Shown: in pieces, positions 35,357 to 46,695 of the stretch
Numbering within the stretch: position 1 is the stretch's first letter
Layout: every line of letters begins with the position of its first letter
Origin: Porogramme epimiltina
Lineage: Eukaryota; Basidiomycota; Agaricomycetes; Polyporales; Polyporaceae
Assembly (NCBI GenBank): GCA_900155495.1
Contig: FTLJ01000148.1
Location: 1 to 52,363 of the forward strand
DNA: 52,363 bases
Direction of reading: 5' to 3'
Translations under genes and position numbers: made by a program
The notes under the pieces: model-generated
Database searches by the model: none
Told to the model about the DNA's origin: nothing
What the model saw: the letters and a program-made list of their open reading frames with translations, nothing else

Positions 35357-35944
35357 CCACCTAGAGGTACCGCGATACTATGATAGAGAAAATCGCCAGG
35401 AAGTGAGTGGTATGCAAACTACGGCTGGAACCTGAACTTACGTAGGAGTTAGGAGGATATTGTCTTGTCGGTCGCCAGTTTTCCTGTCCGTAAGGTGCTT
35501 CATAATGGCTTCCCAGGGTTCGTATGCTGTACAATGTTGGCAATGTTCATGACGTCCACACCATCTCAGGATAGTCCACACCTCCGCCAGTGCGTCGCCG
35601 CGTGACGAAGAGCATATGGCGAGCTGGCTCCCTAATTGGGCCATCTTCGTGTGGATCGTATGTGTCAGGATCAAGATTATGTGTCCTGTAGTTAAGTGAA
35701 CGTACCATCTCAGTTCCGACCTCCGGCCCTCGACACATCTCCAAGCAGCGAGTCTACGAGGTCCTGCAGAGATGTTTTCGTCCCCGAGGACAGGAGCTGG
35801 TTGGTATCTGAAGACAAGTAGAGTCAGTATTGTTTTGGTCAAGCGCAAAAGCTCTGCATCTGTATGCGTACCAGCACACCCAAAGATGATCACTGTCAGC
35901 CATCCTCAGCGGCATCCTGCACTGAGAGGAAAGAGAGGGAAGGA

Positions 35945-36030
35945 TGCCGAAGGTCAGGGAGGGGCGGGAATGAAGGCGTACACTGCGATGAATTGCGGGC
36001 ATATGATTCACTCTTAATCTCCGAGGAGAG
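35945..36030 (-). pseudogene. Relic of an NRTIDD-family ectodomain (F11)
   Basis: The minus-strand sequence can be aligned with the ERIISMQFTGTAVYAF block of F6/F7: it reads II-CPQFIAVYAFI after a stop, with short deletions around TCGGAGA. Only about 85 bp are recognisable. It is not present at the matching place near 42.4 kb. Confidence 0.45.
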
Positions 36031-36149
36031 TGGTTCCAGAGAGGATACGAAGCAAAAAAACACGGCTAGGGGTAGAGAAAGTTCAAAGCAGCCGTATCCG
36101 CGATCTGGCCCACTTACGATGGACGCCGGCGCCTCAAGTGGTGACACGT

Positions 36150-36568
36150 GCTTGCGCTGTTTCGAGCAATGCCGACAGCTTATGATTCGCTTGCTGACGT
36201 AACGCACTCCGAAGTCACCGCACTCATCTCGGACGCGCCCGGGCCCCATATCATGTTGCTACTATGCACGACCACGGCCCGCACAAGGGAGTCTGCGTCT
36301 ACCAACCTTTGCGGCGGTCCCACGCGCGATTACTATGATCACATCTAAGTCCAAAATCAACACACCCCATGCCGTGTCACCGCCTCGCCGCACCCATCGA
36401 GGGACCAGGGTACCCAGGGTACATGCAGTGAAAACTCAGCGCTCATGTTTTATAGCCAGATCCCTCCACCTCGCCAGTAGCCCTTACCTATGTCGTTCTT
36501 ACAGCTCTCTGGGAGTGATTTCTTCGCCCTTCCGCTCTCCTTCGCTCTCGACCGTTGCGCCACATCAA
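36150..36568 (+). pseudogene. Duplicated promoter and first codons of the DUF3445 gene
   Basis: Aligns with 20720-21135. The ATG at 36490 opens MSFLQLSGSDFFALPLSFAL, matching MSFLQLSGLVALALLISFAL of the intact gene, and then breaks off before the second half of exon 1. It runs directly into the 3' flank of F12. It is a truncated copy with no possibility of a functional enzyme, though the promoter region may still fire. Confidence 0.75.
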
Positions 36569-36599
36569 ATCAGGACGTCCAGTTATCCCTACGTCGTCG

Positions 36600-38830
36600 T
36601 GCACGGCACTAGAACTCCACTAACAAGTTCAAAGCTGAAATCTACTACGCGCATTCCCCTTGCAAAACAGATGACATATTTCAACCACAAATATACCCGA
36701 GTGAGGTAAGTACGACAAAAATTTATCCTTGTCATCCCATAAGTTATTGTTCTGAGTACGTCGGCAATGGCTCATCCGCGTTGACTGCGCGCTGGTCAGC
36801 GTCACGGCACGCGAGAGCGATTCTCAGGCTCGCAAGCTCAGTGCGCATCCGTTCAACCTCCATGGCTGATGGCTCCTCCATGCTTGTAGCCGTGGCCTCT
36901 GTATCCGCTCTTGGAGCACATGAATCACGAGCGGAGGGAACGCTTGCGGCGTGATCGCCTGCGGGCGGCCGGGTCATCAGATGCTGCCACGGTACCACCC
37001 ACTGGTCGTATTCCTGGGATACGGTGACTGGGTGTCTGATTATTCCCAACCTCGGTGTCTCGGGGGGCGTGCGATGTGAGGTTGACGAAGACGGGCGATG
37101 AGGTTTCCTTGGAGCAGTGAGGGCGCGCAGCTGCGCCTCGAGGGTGTTGATGTGGCCATCAAGAAGGGTGGTGTCTTCGATAGATGTGACGGGGAGAGCA
37201 GCAAGGTCATGGTATGAGTTCTGACCATTACCCGGCAGCGATTGCAGCATAGCTGTAGACGCTTTTCATGAGCATGAAATCAGTCGATGCAAGGTGAAGA
37301 CTCACGAGCTGCATGATAAGGGCTGGGGTCAACGTGAGGGTATATAGCTAGGGTATTAACAGTCGATCTTCGCGAAGCAAGGCGCCGCCAGAGGAAAATG
37401 CGGAATAGAATTACGGCCACGATTACGAATGTGGTTCCACCAACAGCACCGCCGATGATCGTGGGCAATTTATTCTTTGAAGATGTCATTGTGGGGGTCT
37501 CCGAGGGGGCTGGGTTAGCCGAGAGGGTAGTGGTACTGGTGGTGGAGGAAGTTGAGGTAGAAATTTGGTTGTTTTCCACGGCTGTGTAGACAGCATAGTC
37601 GAAGAGCACGAGCGCGTCGCTCGACCCGCTGACGTGTATCTCGAAGACATGGGGGGCACTGGGAAGCTCCGTACGACCGAATGCCGGCACATTGTAGAGG
37701 ATATTCGTGGTGCTATCCGCCGAGTGCGTGAAACTCCCCGCGAGCTCGCCGTCGATACGGAACGTGAGGTTTGTGAACGTCGTCCTGTCTTCGTGTCCCC
37801 CGTTCACGAGGAGGACGAAGGCGTACACAGCGATGCCGGTGAAATTCATGGAGATGACTCGTTCTGGGTCGCCGACATGCCAGGTGGAGTCGTGCCAAGT
37901 TCCGTTGAATATTTGTTTAATGTCTGCGGTGGCAGGGTCAATGATACAGCCGTCACAGGTGTTCCCTTGGTTCCACGCGTCGAAAGTTGGGAGGTAGGAC
38001 GGGGGTGTTTTGGTGACCTCGTCTCCATAAAAGTCGTCGATGGTGCGGTTTACTTGAAGAGCGTTCATTTCCGATAGCGCCCGTGAGAGGAGTGGAGAGG
38101 TGGGCCGTCCTGTCTGTCCTACTGGGCGAGCGCAGGTGGGGTGGAGGTGGTGGCCCTTGTATTCATATACGCTCTACTATGTGAAATGCGTGCTGACGGA
38201 TCTAGACACACATCAACGACGGCGCATTGGGAAGGAAACTTCGATATCGGCCCCAACGTGTGGTTAGTGAGTACGAGTGCCGTTTGCGAGGGGATACGCT
38301 CGAGCCGCGAACTCTACGCTGGCATTCCCGAGACTGCGTATGTTAGACAAATGGAAGTAATTAGTCGTTGATGGGGGTGACGCCTCGTGGCTAACATTAG
38401 ATGAAATGGCACACACGCAGTGACAGTGTCCGCGTGGCAGGCTTCATCCACTGGCTTCCGACGTAGTCTTTACCTTCAGAGTTTGATTCTGTCGCTGACA
38501 TGTACACTTGCTAAATGCAGTGGAGCTGACGCCAGAATTGGCTTTTATTGACGGCTTGCCATGCGTGTTGTTCGGGGCACACGCAGATGCGGTTAATATA
38601 GGCTTCTGTGCTATATAGAGCTGGGAGGGAGGAATGGTAAATGCAATGTCATAAACGTTGATTACAGGTCAATAATGTAGAATCACCGAGGTCCTAGAGC
38701 GTGTTCGGATGCACCAAGAGAAGGAAGTCCTGTCTGAAAACATAACGTACCCCCCTGTGCAAGCGCAAATCGTTGAGACTTTCATGATTTTAGGTCGTCC
38801 AATGGTGTCGCCTATATTTCCAGGGACATA
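36600..38830. repeat. Duplicated unit containing F12 (copies at 12.4-14.4 and 27.6-29.8 kb)
   Basis: 3' flank, gene and 5' flank match those of F8 and, less extensively, F2. It is the first element of the second F8-F9-F10-like triplet. Confidence 0.7.
36744..38068 (-). CDS. NRTIDD-family membrane protein F12 (FYGDE subgroup), short N-terminus
   Basis: 423 residues from exons 37306-38068 and 36744-37252; intron gtgagtc...gtctacag joins PYHAA to PMLQSLPGNG in frame. The only available in-frame ATG gives MNALQVNRTIDDFYGDEVTK, so there is no signal peptide. The upstream ATG that matches the F8 start (ATGAATACAAG near 38165) is in another frame and soon meets TAG. Ectodomain: CDGC, FNGTWHDSTWHVGDPERVIS, FTGIAVYAFVLLVNGG, TNLTFRIDGELAG and LVLFDYAVYT. 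Helix IIGGAVGGTTFVIVAVILF and WRR follow, then DGHINTLEAQLRAL, VERMRTELASLRIAL and LPTYSEQ. Either secretion uses an unseen first exon or this copy is losing surface delivery. Confidence 0.75.
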
Positions 38831-38910
38831 TATCAGGTGACTAGTATCAATAAGTAATATGAACTTAACAGCCACATGTACACTCGGAGGCATGTTATGT
38901 AACACGAACA
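38069..38910. other. 5' flank of F12
   Basis: Matches 29206-29830 in order. After the shared cagggaca at about 38827 the sequence diverges until the truncated F13. No gene supported. Confidence 0.5.
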
Positions 38911-39072
38911 CACAGGTGTTCCCTTGGTTCCACCCGTTGCAAATTGGGAGGTAGGATGGTGGCACTTTGGTGACTTCGTCGCCGTAGAAGTCGTCGATAG
39001 TGCGGTTGATCAAGATAGACGCCACTAGGTGTATGTTGGATAGAAAAGTGTGATAAAAAGGAAGATGATCAT
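38911..39072 (-). pseudogene. Truncated NRTIDD-family copy F13 (5' end of an F9 duplicate)
   Basis: From ATG at 39072 it reads MIIFLFITLFYPTYT then stop: a small deletion relative to the F9 signal peptide shifts the frame. In another frame it continues ILINRTIDDFYGDEVTKVPP...WNQGNTC and then breaks off near 38911, just before the second cysteine. The remaining ectodomain, membrane helix and tail are absent. The 5' flank is nearly identical to that of F9, so this is the F9-equivalent of the second triplet, reduced to a stub. Confidence 0.85.
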
Positions 39073-40444
39073 GGCTGTTGTCATGGCTGTTCTCCGGAAA
39101 TGGAGTAGTGTATCGAGATGTTGGTGTGTCGGGTGTGGGCCAAGATACGGCTGAAGCCTAAGCTGACGTCGAGGACTGGGTGACCGTTTTCTCATACATC
39201 TTACTCGCCCTTATACACCACGTATGCGACTAGCCGCCATGCTGTCATATGTCTGCGCATGGCGTGCACAGTTCGATAGGGGACTCGAGATCCTGACGAC
39301 AATCTACGAATACGTGAACAATACTAGTCAGTCATCGCCAGATGGGTAGAAGAATATATAAACACGAAGAGGGTTGTCATACCTTTAGGAGGGTTCGTGT
39401 ACCTAACGCCCGCTGATTCAACGCGGCGAGAGGGTACTGGAAAACGGACGCTCATGATGAACTATAACATAAACGCAAGCCTAGTGACGGCATACCGTGA
39501 AAGTGGCGACTCTGGCAGTACCACAGCCCTTCTCCACTTCTTACCGTGCCTGTAGACCACAAACACAAAAGTTGATGATGTGGGGAGAGTGGCTCGTGAT
39601 AGAACATTCAACTGAGGCGAACTCGCTGTTGAGTTCGCCCTGCCGACCAGAGTCGGGGTCAGGGCGGGCAATACATTCAGTCCCGGTCTCCTGGTAAAAC
39701 AAGCGTACTGTCTCAATTCCAGCCTTTCACTTCGCTTCTAGCCCACATAAGCCCCTATCCTTCCATCTCGCCGCCGGGTTTTCATCCAAAGGCGCCGCCG
39801 TATCTCCTCTGCTAGAAGTAAGGGACTAGTCTACAGCAGCAACACGCCTATCATCCAACCGTCAACGTACTATTGAGACATCATAAGCTTACCTTGAGTA
39901 ACCAAAATGCTCTGGGCCTCCATGCCTGGTTCTCTGCCAAGCCATTTCGTCGTGAGGCATAGTGACTGCTTAGGCAGGAAAACTGCTAGTAGCAGGGGAC
40001 AAGCACGGGTAGGCACTTCTTCAATGTCGAGCTATGACTATCGCGTTAGCATAGTGTTCGATGATACGGCACAATGCAGGCAGGTGAGAGTCGCGGTCAT
40101 AACGAGAGGTACGGGCTACAAGGGAAGAAGTGACATCATTCCGAGCTCGTGTTGGCAAAGGGCGCTTATATCACACCTGCTGCGGACACAGCGAGACAGG
40201 GACCTTCGGCTTATACATATTTCTTCCATACCAATGTACGCTAGGGGTGATTGTGCAGTAGTGTTCTGAAGAACTGGTCCAGCCTTGACTCACATAGTGC
40301 GTACGAACGACATAGATTCGGAAACGTAAAGCGACTCGTTCAGACTTCAAGTTGCGCGTACAACAGCAGAACCTAAATACAGTATCGACGTAGTAAGAAC
40401 CTCCCTTCCTGCACCACCTCGATCCCCTCTGCCGCACATCACAA
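39073..40444. other. 5' flank of F13 and 3' flank of F14, duplicated with 31114-31515 and 33032-34013
   Basis: Contains the uninterrupted (empty) site at 39446-39449 corresponding to the 1.5-kb insertion. No gene supported. Confidence 0.65.
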
Positions 40445-41817
40445 TTACACGTGGCACAGTCCTGCTCTATAGTCACGGCGCGCCTGAAACGCCGCGCGCA
40501 ATAACGCAACCTCCGCGCGCGTTTCCGCCAGCTCCGATCGCGAATAACTCTCGCCAGAAGCGCATGAGCTCTCGCCAACCATTGTCTCCTCACCAGAACA
40601 CTGAGACGCCGGCGCATGCGAGGGTGGAGCGGGGGGAGGCGTGTGTCTAGTTGTCCAGTCACCAGCCCTGGGGAGACTGGCAGACGAGGGACGATTCGTG
40701 AGCGTTGGGCCTGGATCAAAGGAAGGCCTCGTCCTGAAGACAGTGGGAAGAAGCGCGGGAAGTGACAGAGAAGATCTCTTCTGGGTCGTAAGCGCGAGCA
40801 GTTGGGCTTCGAGAGTCGCAACGTGCGCCTCCAGTCTGGTTGTGTTCTCGGAGGGTGTAGGGCACGAGTCAATTATGCTAAGTGGGCTCGAAGCTAGACA
40901 ATGCATCGCTATTGAAAACGGGATTCAGGACTTGAGTATTCGCGAGAGAAGCGAAACTCACGTGTAGGTCCGAAGGAAAGGGGCTTATCGCGGGGAGAGG
41001 CCTCGCATAAACCTAGATTGCGATCCGGCATTGGGGCCGCGAGACGCCGACGAAGGAGCATATGGAACGATATCCCAACAGCGATGACCAGAGCAAGTCC
41101 ACCGAAGACGTCGGCGATAATCAGTCCGGCGTTTGGGGGCTGGTGATGAGGAGTTATTGTTGTCATGAGGCTAGGCTTTGATGTCGTGGGATGTCCTATT
41201 GAACTAAAGCTGAAGGACGACGAAGAGGCTTGTGCTTGCGTGGGGGTTGTGGACGTTTGCGTGAGGTTCTCGCGCTCCACCGTATAGACTACGTAGTCGA
41301 ATAGTAGAAGCGAGTGGCCTGAGCCACCCATGCGTATGTCGAATTCGTGCAATGTGTGGGGCAAGCCTGTGTGGGCAAAGACTGGGACATTGTAGAGGAT
41401 TTTTGATGAGCTGTCTGGAATGTGGTTGAACTGTCCCGCCAACGCTCCGTCGATGTGGAACGTGAGATTCGTGAATGTTGTCGTCCGGGGGATCTGGTTG
41501 GCGAGTAGGACGAAAGCATATACGGCGGAGCCATTGAACGACATGGAGATTACCCGCTCAGGGTCCCCCGGGGCGTACGTAGAGTCGTGCCATGTCGTAT
41601 CGAACGCACGATTGACGTCTGCGATGTCACTATTAACATGGCATCCGACACATGTGCTTCCTTGGGTCCATCCCCCGTCCGGAGCGTAAGACGGCCGCAC
41701 GAATGTAACGTCATCGCCGTTTTCATCGTCGATGGTATGATTGAAGAGGACGGAGGCCCCTGGGCATACCCTGCAGAGAAGAAAGGCAATCAGGATGCTC
41801 AGGGAAGGAATCGTCAT
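40445..41817 (-). CDS. NRTIDD-family membrane protein F14 (ENGDD subgroup)
   Basis: 439 residues from exons 40962-41817 and 40445-40908; intron gtgagtttc...caatag joins LSFGPT to PMHCLASSPL in frame. Signal peptide MTIPSLSILIAFLLCRVCPG, then VLFNHTIDDENGDDVTF, CVGC, FDTTWHDSTYAPGDPERVIS, FNGSAVYAFVLLANQ, TNLTFHIDGALAGQF and SLLLFDYVVYT. The stalk is slightly longer than in F10 (TTITPHHQPP insertion). Helix LIIADVFGGLALVIAVGISF precedes LRRRL; an Asp sits inside the helix start, where F10 has Ser. The tail has RLEAHVATLEAQLLALTTQ and ends DYRAGLCHV without LPxYS. It is the duplicate of F10, with both flanks. Confidence 0.85.
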
Positions 41818-42836
41818 GAGTACTAGTCTAGAGGCACCGCGATGCTATGATAGAGAGAATCGGCAGTGAGTGGGATGCAAACTACGGCTGGACCCTAAGC
41901 TTACGTAGGAGATAGTAGAATATTGCATTGTTGGTCGCCAGTTTTCCTGTCCGTAACGTGTCTCATAATAGCTTCTAGGAGTACGTATGTTATACAGTGT
42001 TGGCAATGTTCATGACGTCCACAACATACCAGGCAAGTCCGCGCCTCGGCCGGCGCGTCGCGATGAAGAGCGTATGGCAAGCTGGCTCCCTAGCTGGGCC
42101 ATCTTGGCGTGTAATCTATGCATCAGGATGGGGCGTAAGCTTCCTGTAGCGAAATGAACATACCATCTCAGTTCCAAACCCTAGCCTCCGGTCCTCGACG
42201 CATCTCCAAGCAGCTCTACGAAGTCCTGCAGACGTTTTCGTCTCCGAAGATGGAAGCAAGTTGAGATATGAAGACAAATAGAATCAGTACTGCTGTTTGT
42301 TAAGCGCAAAAGCTCTGCATCTGTATGCGTACCAGCGCACCCAAAGATAATCACGGTCAACCATCCTCAACTTCGGCATCCTGCACTGGCATACGGCATG
42401 CTTTGGGTTGGGGGCGGCGTGATTCGATCTGTTTCCAAGAGCACAGAGCTTCAGAGGCTGCGAATGAGAAAGATGTGAACTAGGACTGTGAGTGCAGAGG
42501 GTGGAATCCGGACAGAAGAGAGGACTCCGGGGGTCGAGACTGCGAGAGTCTGAAGAGGCGCCCATGGCGCGACGTCACCGAGGTCGCCTCGGGCGCCTCC
42601 ACTGGAGTAAATCAAGACAGACATGCGGTCCTCCGGTCAAGCCATCTGCATCAAGCTCAAGCATCTAATGACAGGTGAGCAGGAGATGTTGGCCAGTATT
42701 CATGAGTGTATAGGATAGTGTATTGCACGAGTGTGACTCTACGTGGCGGTGTGTGAAACACCTCTCACAGCGACTAAAACGACAAGCTACTAGTATATAT
42801 GTAAATCTAGTGGTATGCCCCCCCTTGGTGCCATCC
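41818..42836. other. 5' flank of F14 and 3' flank of F15
   Basis: Bases 41900-42370 match 35420-35900. Beyond 42380 the sequence is single-copy in the window. No gene supported. Confidence 0.55.
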
Positions 42837-44200
42837 TCATCGCGAGTACATCGGTAACGTCTCTCTTCGCTGCACCTGCTCGAGCTCCGCACGCAGCACA
42901 GAAAGCTCTTCCCGCACCGCCTCAAGATCGAGCGTGCTCCCATGCTCAGTCCAGCCGACTGACGACGCCATCTCGCCGCGGTCTACCACCGTCGACCTGC
43001 TGCCATATGGAGGGATGAGCACTGCCGTCGACCCGTCGTCAGAAGGAACGGGAGCAACTGAGCTCGCATGGAGCGAGGGGTCGTAGAACGTGGTTGGCGC
43101 GAGGGATCCGGCGCGGGCTGTGAGGGCGTAGAACTGGGCCTCGAGCGTTTCGATCTGTTGCCCGAGGAGCGTTGTTCCTTGTGACATCGCGACCGACCTG
43201 GTCGACCGCGTGGGGAAGTGGCTGCTTGGGGCGCGGCGGAAGCGCGGGTCTGCACGCGGGAGTGGCGCTGCTGCTGTGGTGACGGCGTCAGATGTCTATT
43301 CTGGAGAAGCATGGGAAGACGTGATAGGGGCGTACCGGTGCGGTTCGGGGGATGGGCGGCCGGAGGAGGGCGTTGAGGCAGAAAAGGGGTAACAGTTGCG
43401 CCGGACTTGCTCTGTGCGAGGTAGCGTCGGCGAATCACAAAAAAGGAAATGGCGGAGATAAGGGCGAGTGCCACCCCGCCCAACACCCCACCGAGGATGG
43501 GTCCTAACGTTGGGGTGTGGGTTACAGGGAACGACGTGGCTGTATTTGTTAAAGAAGAACTCGCCCCGAGCGAGGATGTTGATCTCAGCGAGGTGTTCCC
43601 GGTGGTGGAAGTGCGAGAAGATGCTGGGGTTGAAGTAGTCGTGGTTGTTGAGTCGCCCTCGTCGGCGGTGTAGATGACATAGTCGAAGAGCAAAAGTGAG
43701 TCGTTCGACCCACCCGCGTGTATCTCGAATTGGTGCTGCGTATTGGACAAGCCTGAATGGCTGAACACGGAGACATTGTACAGAATATCCGTGGTACTAT
43801 CCGGTTGGTGCATGAACTGAGGGCCAACGGGCGCACCATCGATGACAAATGAGAGGTTGGTGAGTGTGGTCGTCCAAATGATTTGGTTGGCGAGCAGGAA
43901 GAAGGCGTATACCGCAGTTCCGGTGAAGGACATCGAAATAACGCGTTCGGGCTGCCCAGGGTGATACGTCGCATCGTGCCAGGTCTTGTCGAATGCTCGG
44001 CTGACATTAGCAATAGTGCTGTTGACGTGACAGCCCGTGCAGGTGTCGCCCTGACTCCATCCTTCGGCTGGGGAGTAGGCAGGGGGGGTATGTGTGATCT
44101 CGTCCCCGTTCTTATCATCGATAGTGCGGTTGACGAGGATGGCGGCTCCTGGTGATATGTTCAGAACGAGAAGGCAGATGAAGAAAGCAAGAGTGACCAT
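42837..44200 (-). CDS. NRTIDD-family membrane protein F15
   Basis: 425 residues from exons 43336-44200 and 42837-43249; intron gtacgcccc...gcgtgcag joins NRT to DPRFRRAPSS in frame, although the unspliced frame also stays open to 42983. Splicing is preferred because only it yields the family coiled coil (SVAMSQGTTLLGQQIETLEA), a second helix (VREELSVLRAELEQV) and the tail LPMYSR. Signal peptide MVTLAFFICLLVLNISPGAA, then LVNRTIDDKNGDEITH, CTGC, FDKTWHDATYHPGQPERVIS, FTGTAVYAFFLLANQ, TNLSFVIDGAPVG and SLLLFDYVIYT. Stalk Ser/Thr-rich; helix ILGGVLGGVALALISAISFF and IRRRYL. It is the right-hand end of the array. Confidence 0.85.
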
Positions 44201-44469
44201 AAGAAAGATGGTCTTGGCCCACGCGAGAGGGTGGTAGGCGAGAGGGATACAGATTTATATGCTGATGGATCCGGGTCTTGAACTTCCGGAGCGACGTCGA
44301 TGCGCTGGGTTCACGACGGAGTGGAAGGGCCTAGGCAAAGGTTGATCAGTTGCAAATACCGTGCATAGCGTTTGACTCACTTATACAGCGCTGTCCAGTA
44401 GAACTCCTGCGGAGACCACAGAACCGCGCGATAGTGGCAATGGCTAGTAGCGAACATGAGGTGCCGGGA
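44201..44469. other. 5' flank of F15
   Basis: Promoter side of F15; nothing else seen. Confidence 0.4.
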
Positions 44470-45394
44470 TCAAGCGAGCATAGCTTCCAAGCGTTCGGAG
44501 GACCGGAGTAACGCCTGTTGCCAGATTCCTAGACGTCTACGCTCCTCGTAATCGATGATAGGGTTCAGCGGCTGGACTCCGGCGTGAGACCATTCTCGGC
44601 CTCTATTCGGCCGTGGACTACGTGCCTCGGGCACAGGTCTCTGCGACAAAGATACGTGAGTGGTTGATTATGGTGTAGAAGAAGCAAGCTAACCAAATAG
44701 AGACATACACAGCCGGCGACCGTGGCCATGAACAGCAATGTAGGAGGGGTGGCGCCCAAATGGAGCCCAATTGAGGTTCGATGAAGCGGTTCTTCAAATG
44801 AAGTGATAATCAGTTTTTGTGGAAATGGCGGTGGTTGTCAAAGGACGTAACAAACCTTCTGTCAGCCGGCGCCCCGGTCACAGCCAACGTATACGTAGCG
44901 AGAGCTACTGTGAAACATCTCCAACAAGAAAGAACTGCGAGAAGCATAAGGGACGGAGTGCGGAGCTAACTTAAGTTCTGGGAGGGCTCACCATAAGAAA
45001 TCCCGAACATGGCGACCCATCTAGCCAACAAACGTTGCGCATCTTGCGATTCGGGATCGAACCCCGCGGTGAGAGCGAAAAGCTTCTCGCACGCCAGGTG
45101 CACTCAGAGACTTCACGGCAGTTGAAGTGTCGGAAATGAACCTTTGATAAATAGAGAGAGGAAGGAGGAGGAAGATGATGTTGGCTGTCTAAGGCAATCC
45201 ATAACAACGGGCGGAAAGGGACGTACCAGATATGCCGCAAACAGAGTTGGCGGTTTTTATAGAGCACTCCAGCAGCATATACATCGCTTTTGACGATATG
45301 GGAAGGGACCTTAGGATGAGGTGGGAGACCGAGAAGCATATTAGACGGGAACTCACCGCCTTAGTCCTTCCCGTATAACTCCAGCTGCTGCCAT
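44470..45394 (-). CDS. Unrecognised multi-exon protein
   Basis: Not recognised. Coding-like exons on the minus strand are separated by good introns: MAAAGVIREGLR (start 45394, donor gtgagttcc), SLPISSKAMYMLLECSIK (donor gtacgtccc), HLACEKLFALTAGFDPESQD followed by LLARWVAMFGISY (donor gtgagccct), CWRCFTVALATYTLAVTGAP (donor gtttgt), NLNWAPFGRHPSYIAVHGHG (donor gttagc or gtatgt) and a last exon with SHAGVQPLNPIIDYEERRRL to TGA at 44470-44472. Some phases are unresolved: the third exon needs an acceptor inside 45100-45150, and the join to the last exon does not fit the best donor. No signal peptide, membrane helix or catalytic motif is evident. It could be a diverged or partly decayed gene. Confidence 0.4.
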
Positions 45395-45769
45395 GCGCCA
45401 AGTGCCTCTCCTGGATCCATGTGTTTGATATACCAATAGCGACCGGGTGTGACTACGCACTGTTTTGCTGTCGACACATGTGTGGTTCACCAATGGTGCG
45501 GAGAGGTGTGAAGAAGATACACGAGGGTAGCGGGTGGGATCATGAGGCGGGTCGCGGTGAGGGTAGCGGATAGGGTGGACGATGGGCGCTTACTGAAAAC
45601 TTGGATCACTGCTGACGGCGGTGTGCTTGAAGGACACAATGCAGGGCATACTATCTATCAGACCGAAAGACACGATAGATTTCTTCTCCGACTACAAAGC
45701 TTTCACTACGGGACGAGAAGGAATACAGAATACGGTCAAGGATACCATGTTACGTGACACTGACGGAGA
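45395..45769. other. Intergenic
   Basis: Between the unrecognised gene and the minus-strand glutathione transferase; nothing seen. Confidence 0.4.
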
Positions 45770-46695
45770 CTAGTATACGAACTGGTAGACCGGCTCTCCG
45801 CGCTTCACCCCAGACCACCTTCCCCAAGCTCCCAGCTGAGCATCCTACGCAAAGAGACCACTTAGTCGTGCCAACGTATAGGAATATAATGCACTTACAA
45901 AGTCCCACGTCGCCTTGAACGTAGGGTGAGCTTCGATATCTGCGACGTACTTCATCACCCGGGCGTACTTCGCCTCGCCGCGCAGTGTTGTCATCACTTT
46001 CTTCCCTTCGCCTTCGGGATACTTCCCAATCTCGTGGTCGAGCATCATGAACGCACGCACTAGGAATGGAGCGGCGTACATCTCCGCCATCGACCACTCC
46101 CCGTACGCAAACCCCTCGCCGGGTGGAAGTCGTGCCTGGATGACCTCCAGAGCGTCGAGGACCTTCTGCGCGGTCTCGCCGCGGTAGAAAGCGTCCATGA
46201 ATGCGCGCACAAGCTTCTGCTCGAAGAGCAACACGAAGCCGCGCACGGCAGCGCGACCGGCGGGGTCGCTAGGGAGGATGCCCTTATTCGGGAAGATGTC
46301 GGCGAGGAATTCAAGGCATACGAGCGACTCATTGACGATGGTGCTCTCGGAAGAGGGTTCTTCGGGGGAGCACTTCGGCCCACCGTATAGAATGGCAGGT
46401 ACCTAGCCATTCGGTCGCGAAGGTCAACGTCGATAGCACACAATGAAGTTTGCATAGACACTGACCTTCCCGTCGGGCGGGCTCACTCTGTCGATGAACC
46501 ACGCAGGCTTGTTTATGAGGTCCGGAGTATAGGAAGTATACTCAGCCTTCACATGCTCTAGCGCGAGATGAACGCGGTGTGCGTGTGGGGAGCTCTGGCA
46601 ACGCAACGTCGACATTAGGTTAACGTTGACTAGCATATAGCGATCTAGGTGCTTACGTAGAGTGTGTAGAAAATGAGTTGTGCTGCCTTAGACAT
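45770..46695 (-). CDS. Ure2p-like glutathione S-transferase, copy 1
   Basis: Five exons, with good GT-AG introns: MSKAAQLIFYTLY; SSPHAHRVHLALEHVKAEYT...VSPPDGK; VPAILYGGPKCSPEEPSSES...DPAGRAAVRGF; the C-terminal helical domain (FAYGEWSMAEMYAAPFLVRA, HEIGKYPEGEGKK) to KATWDF; and DAQLGAWGRWSGVKRGEPVY to TAG at 45770-45772. The N-terminal thioredoxin fold has the S-x-x-x-H-R-V start, the cis-proline VP-A and the E-S-x-x-x-x-E-S/L glutathione site (SSESTIVNESL). The second domain is all helical. These enzymes conjugate or reduce electrophiles with glutathione in the cytosol, and are expanded in wood-decay fungi. The catalytic residue is probably Ser of SSPHAHR. Divergent partner is the paralogue at 48416. 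Confidence 0.85.

Larger units (their letters stand above)
35357..36743. other. 5' flank of F10, family relic, and duplicated DUF3445 promoter piece
   Basis: Bases 35440-35900 match 41920-42360 (ggtcgccagttttcctgtcc; tgttggcaatgttcatgacg). Bases 35945-36030 hold the F11 relic. Bases 36150-36568 copy the promoter and start of the DUF3445 gene, and 36600-36743 is the F12 3' flank. No intact gene. Confidence 0.6.
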
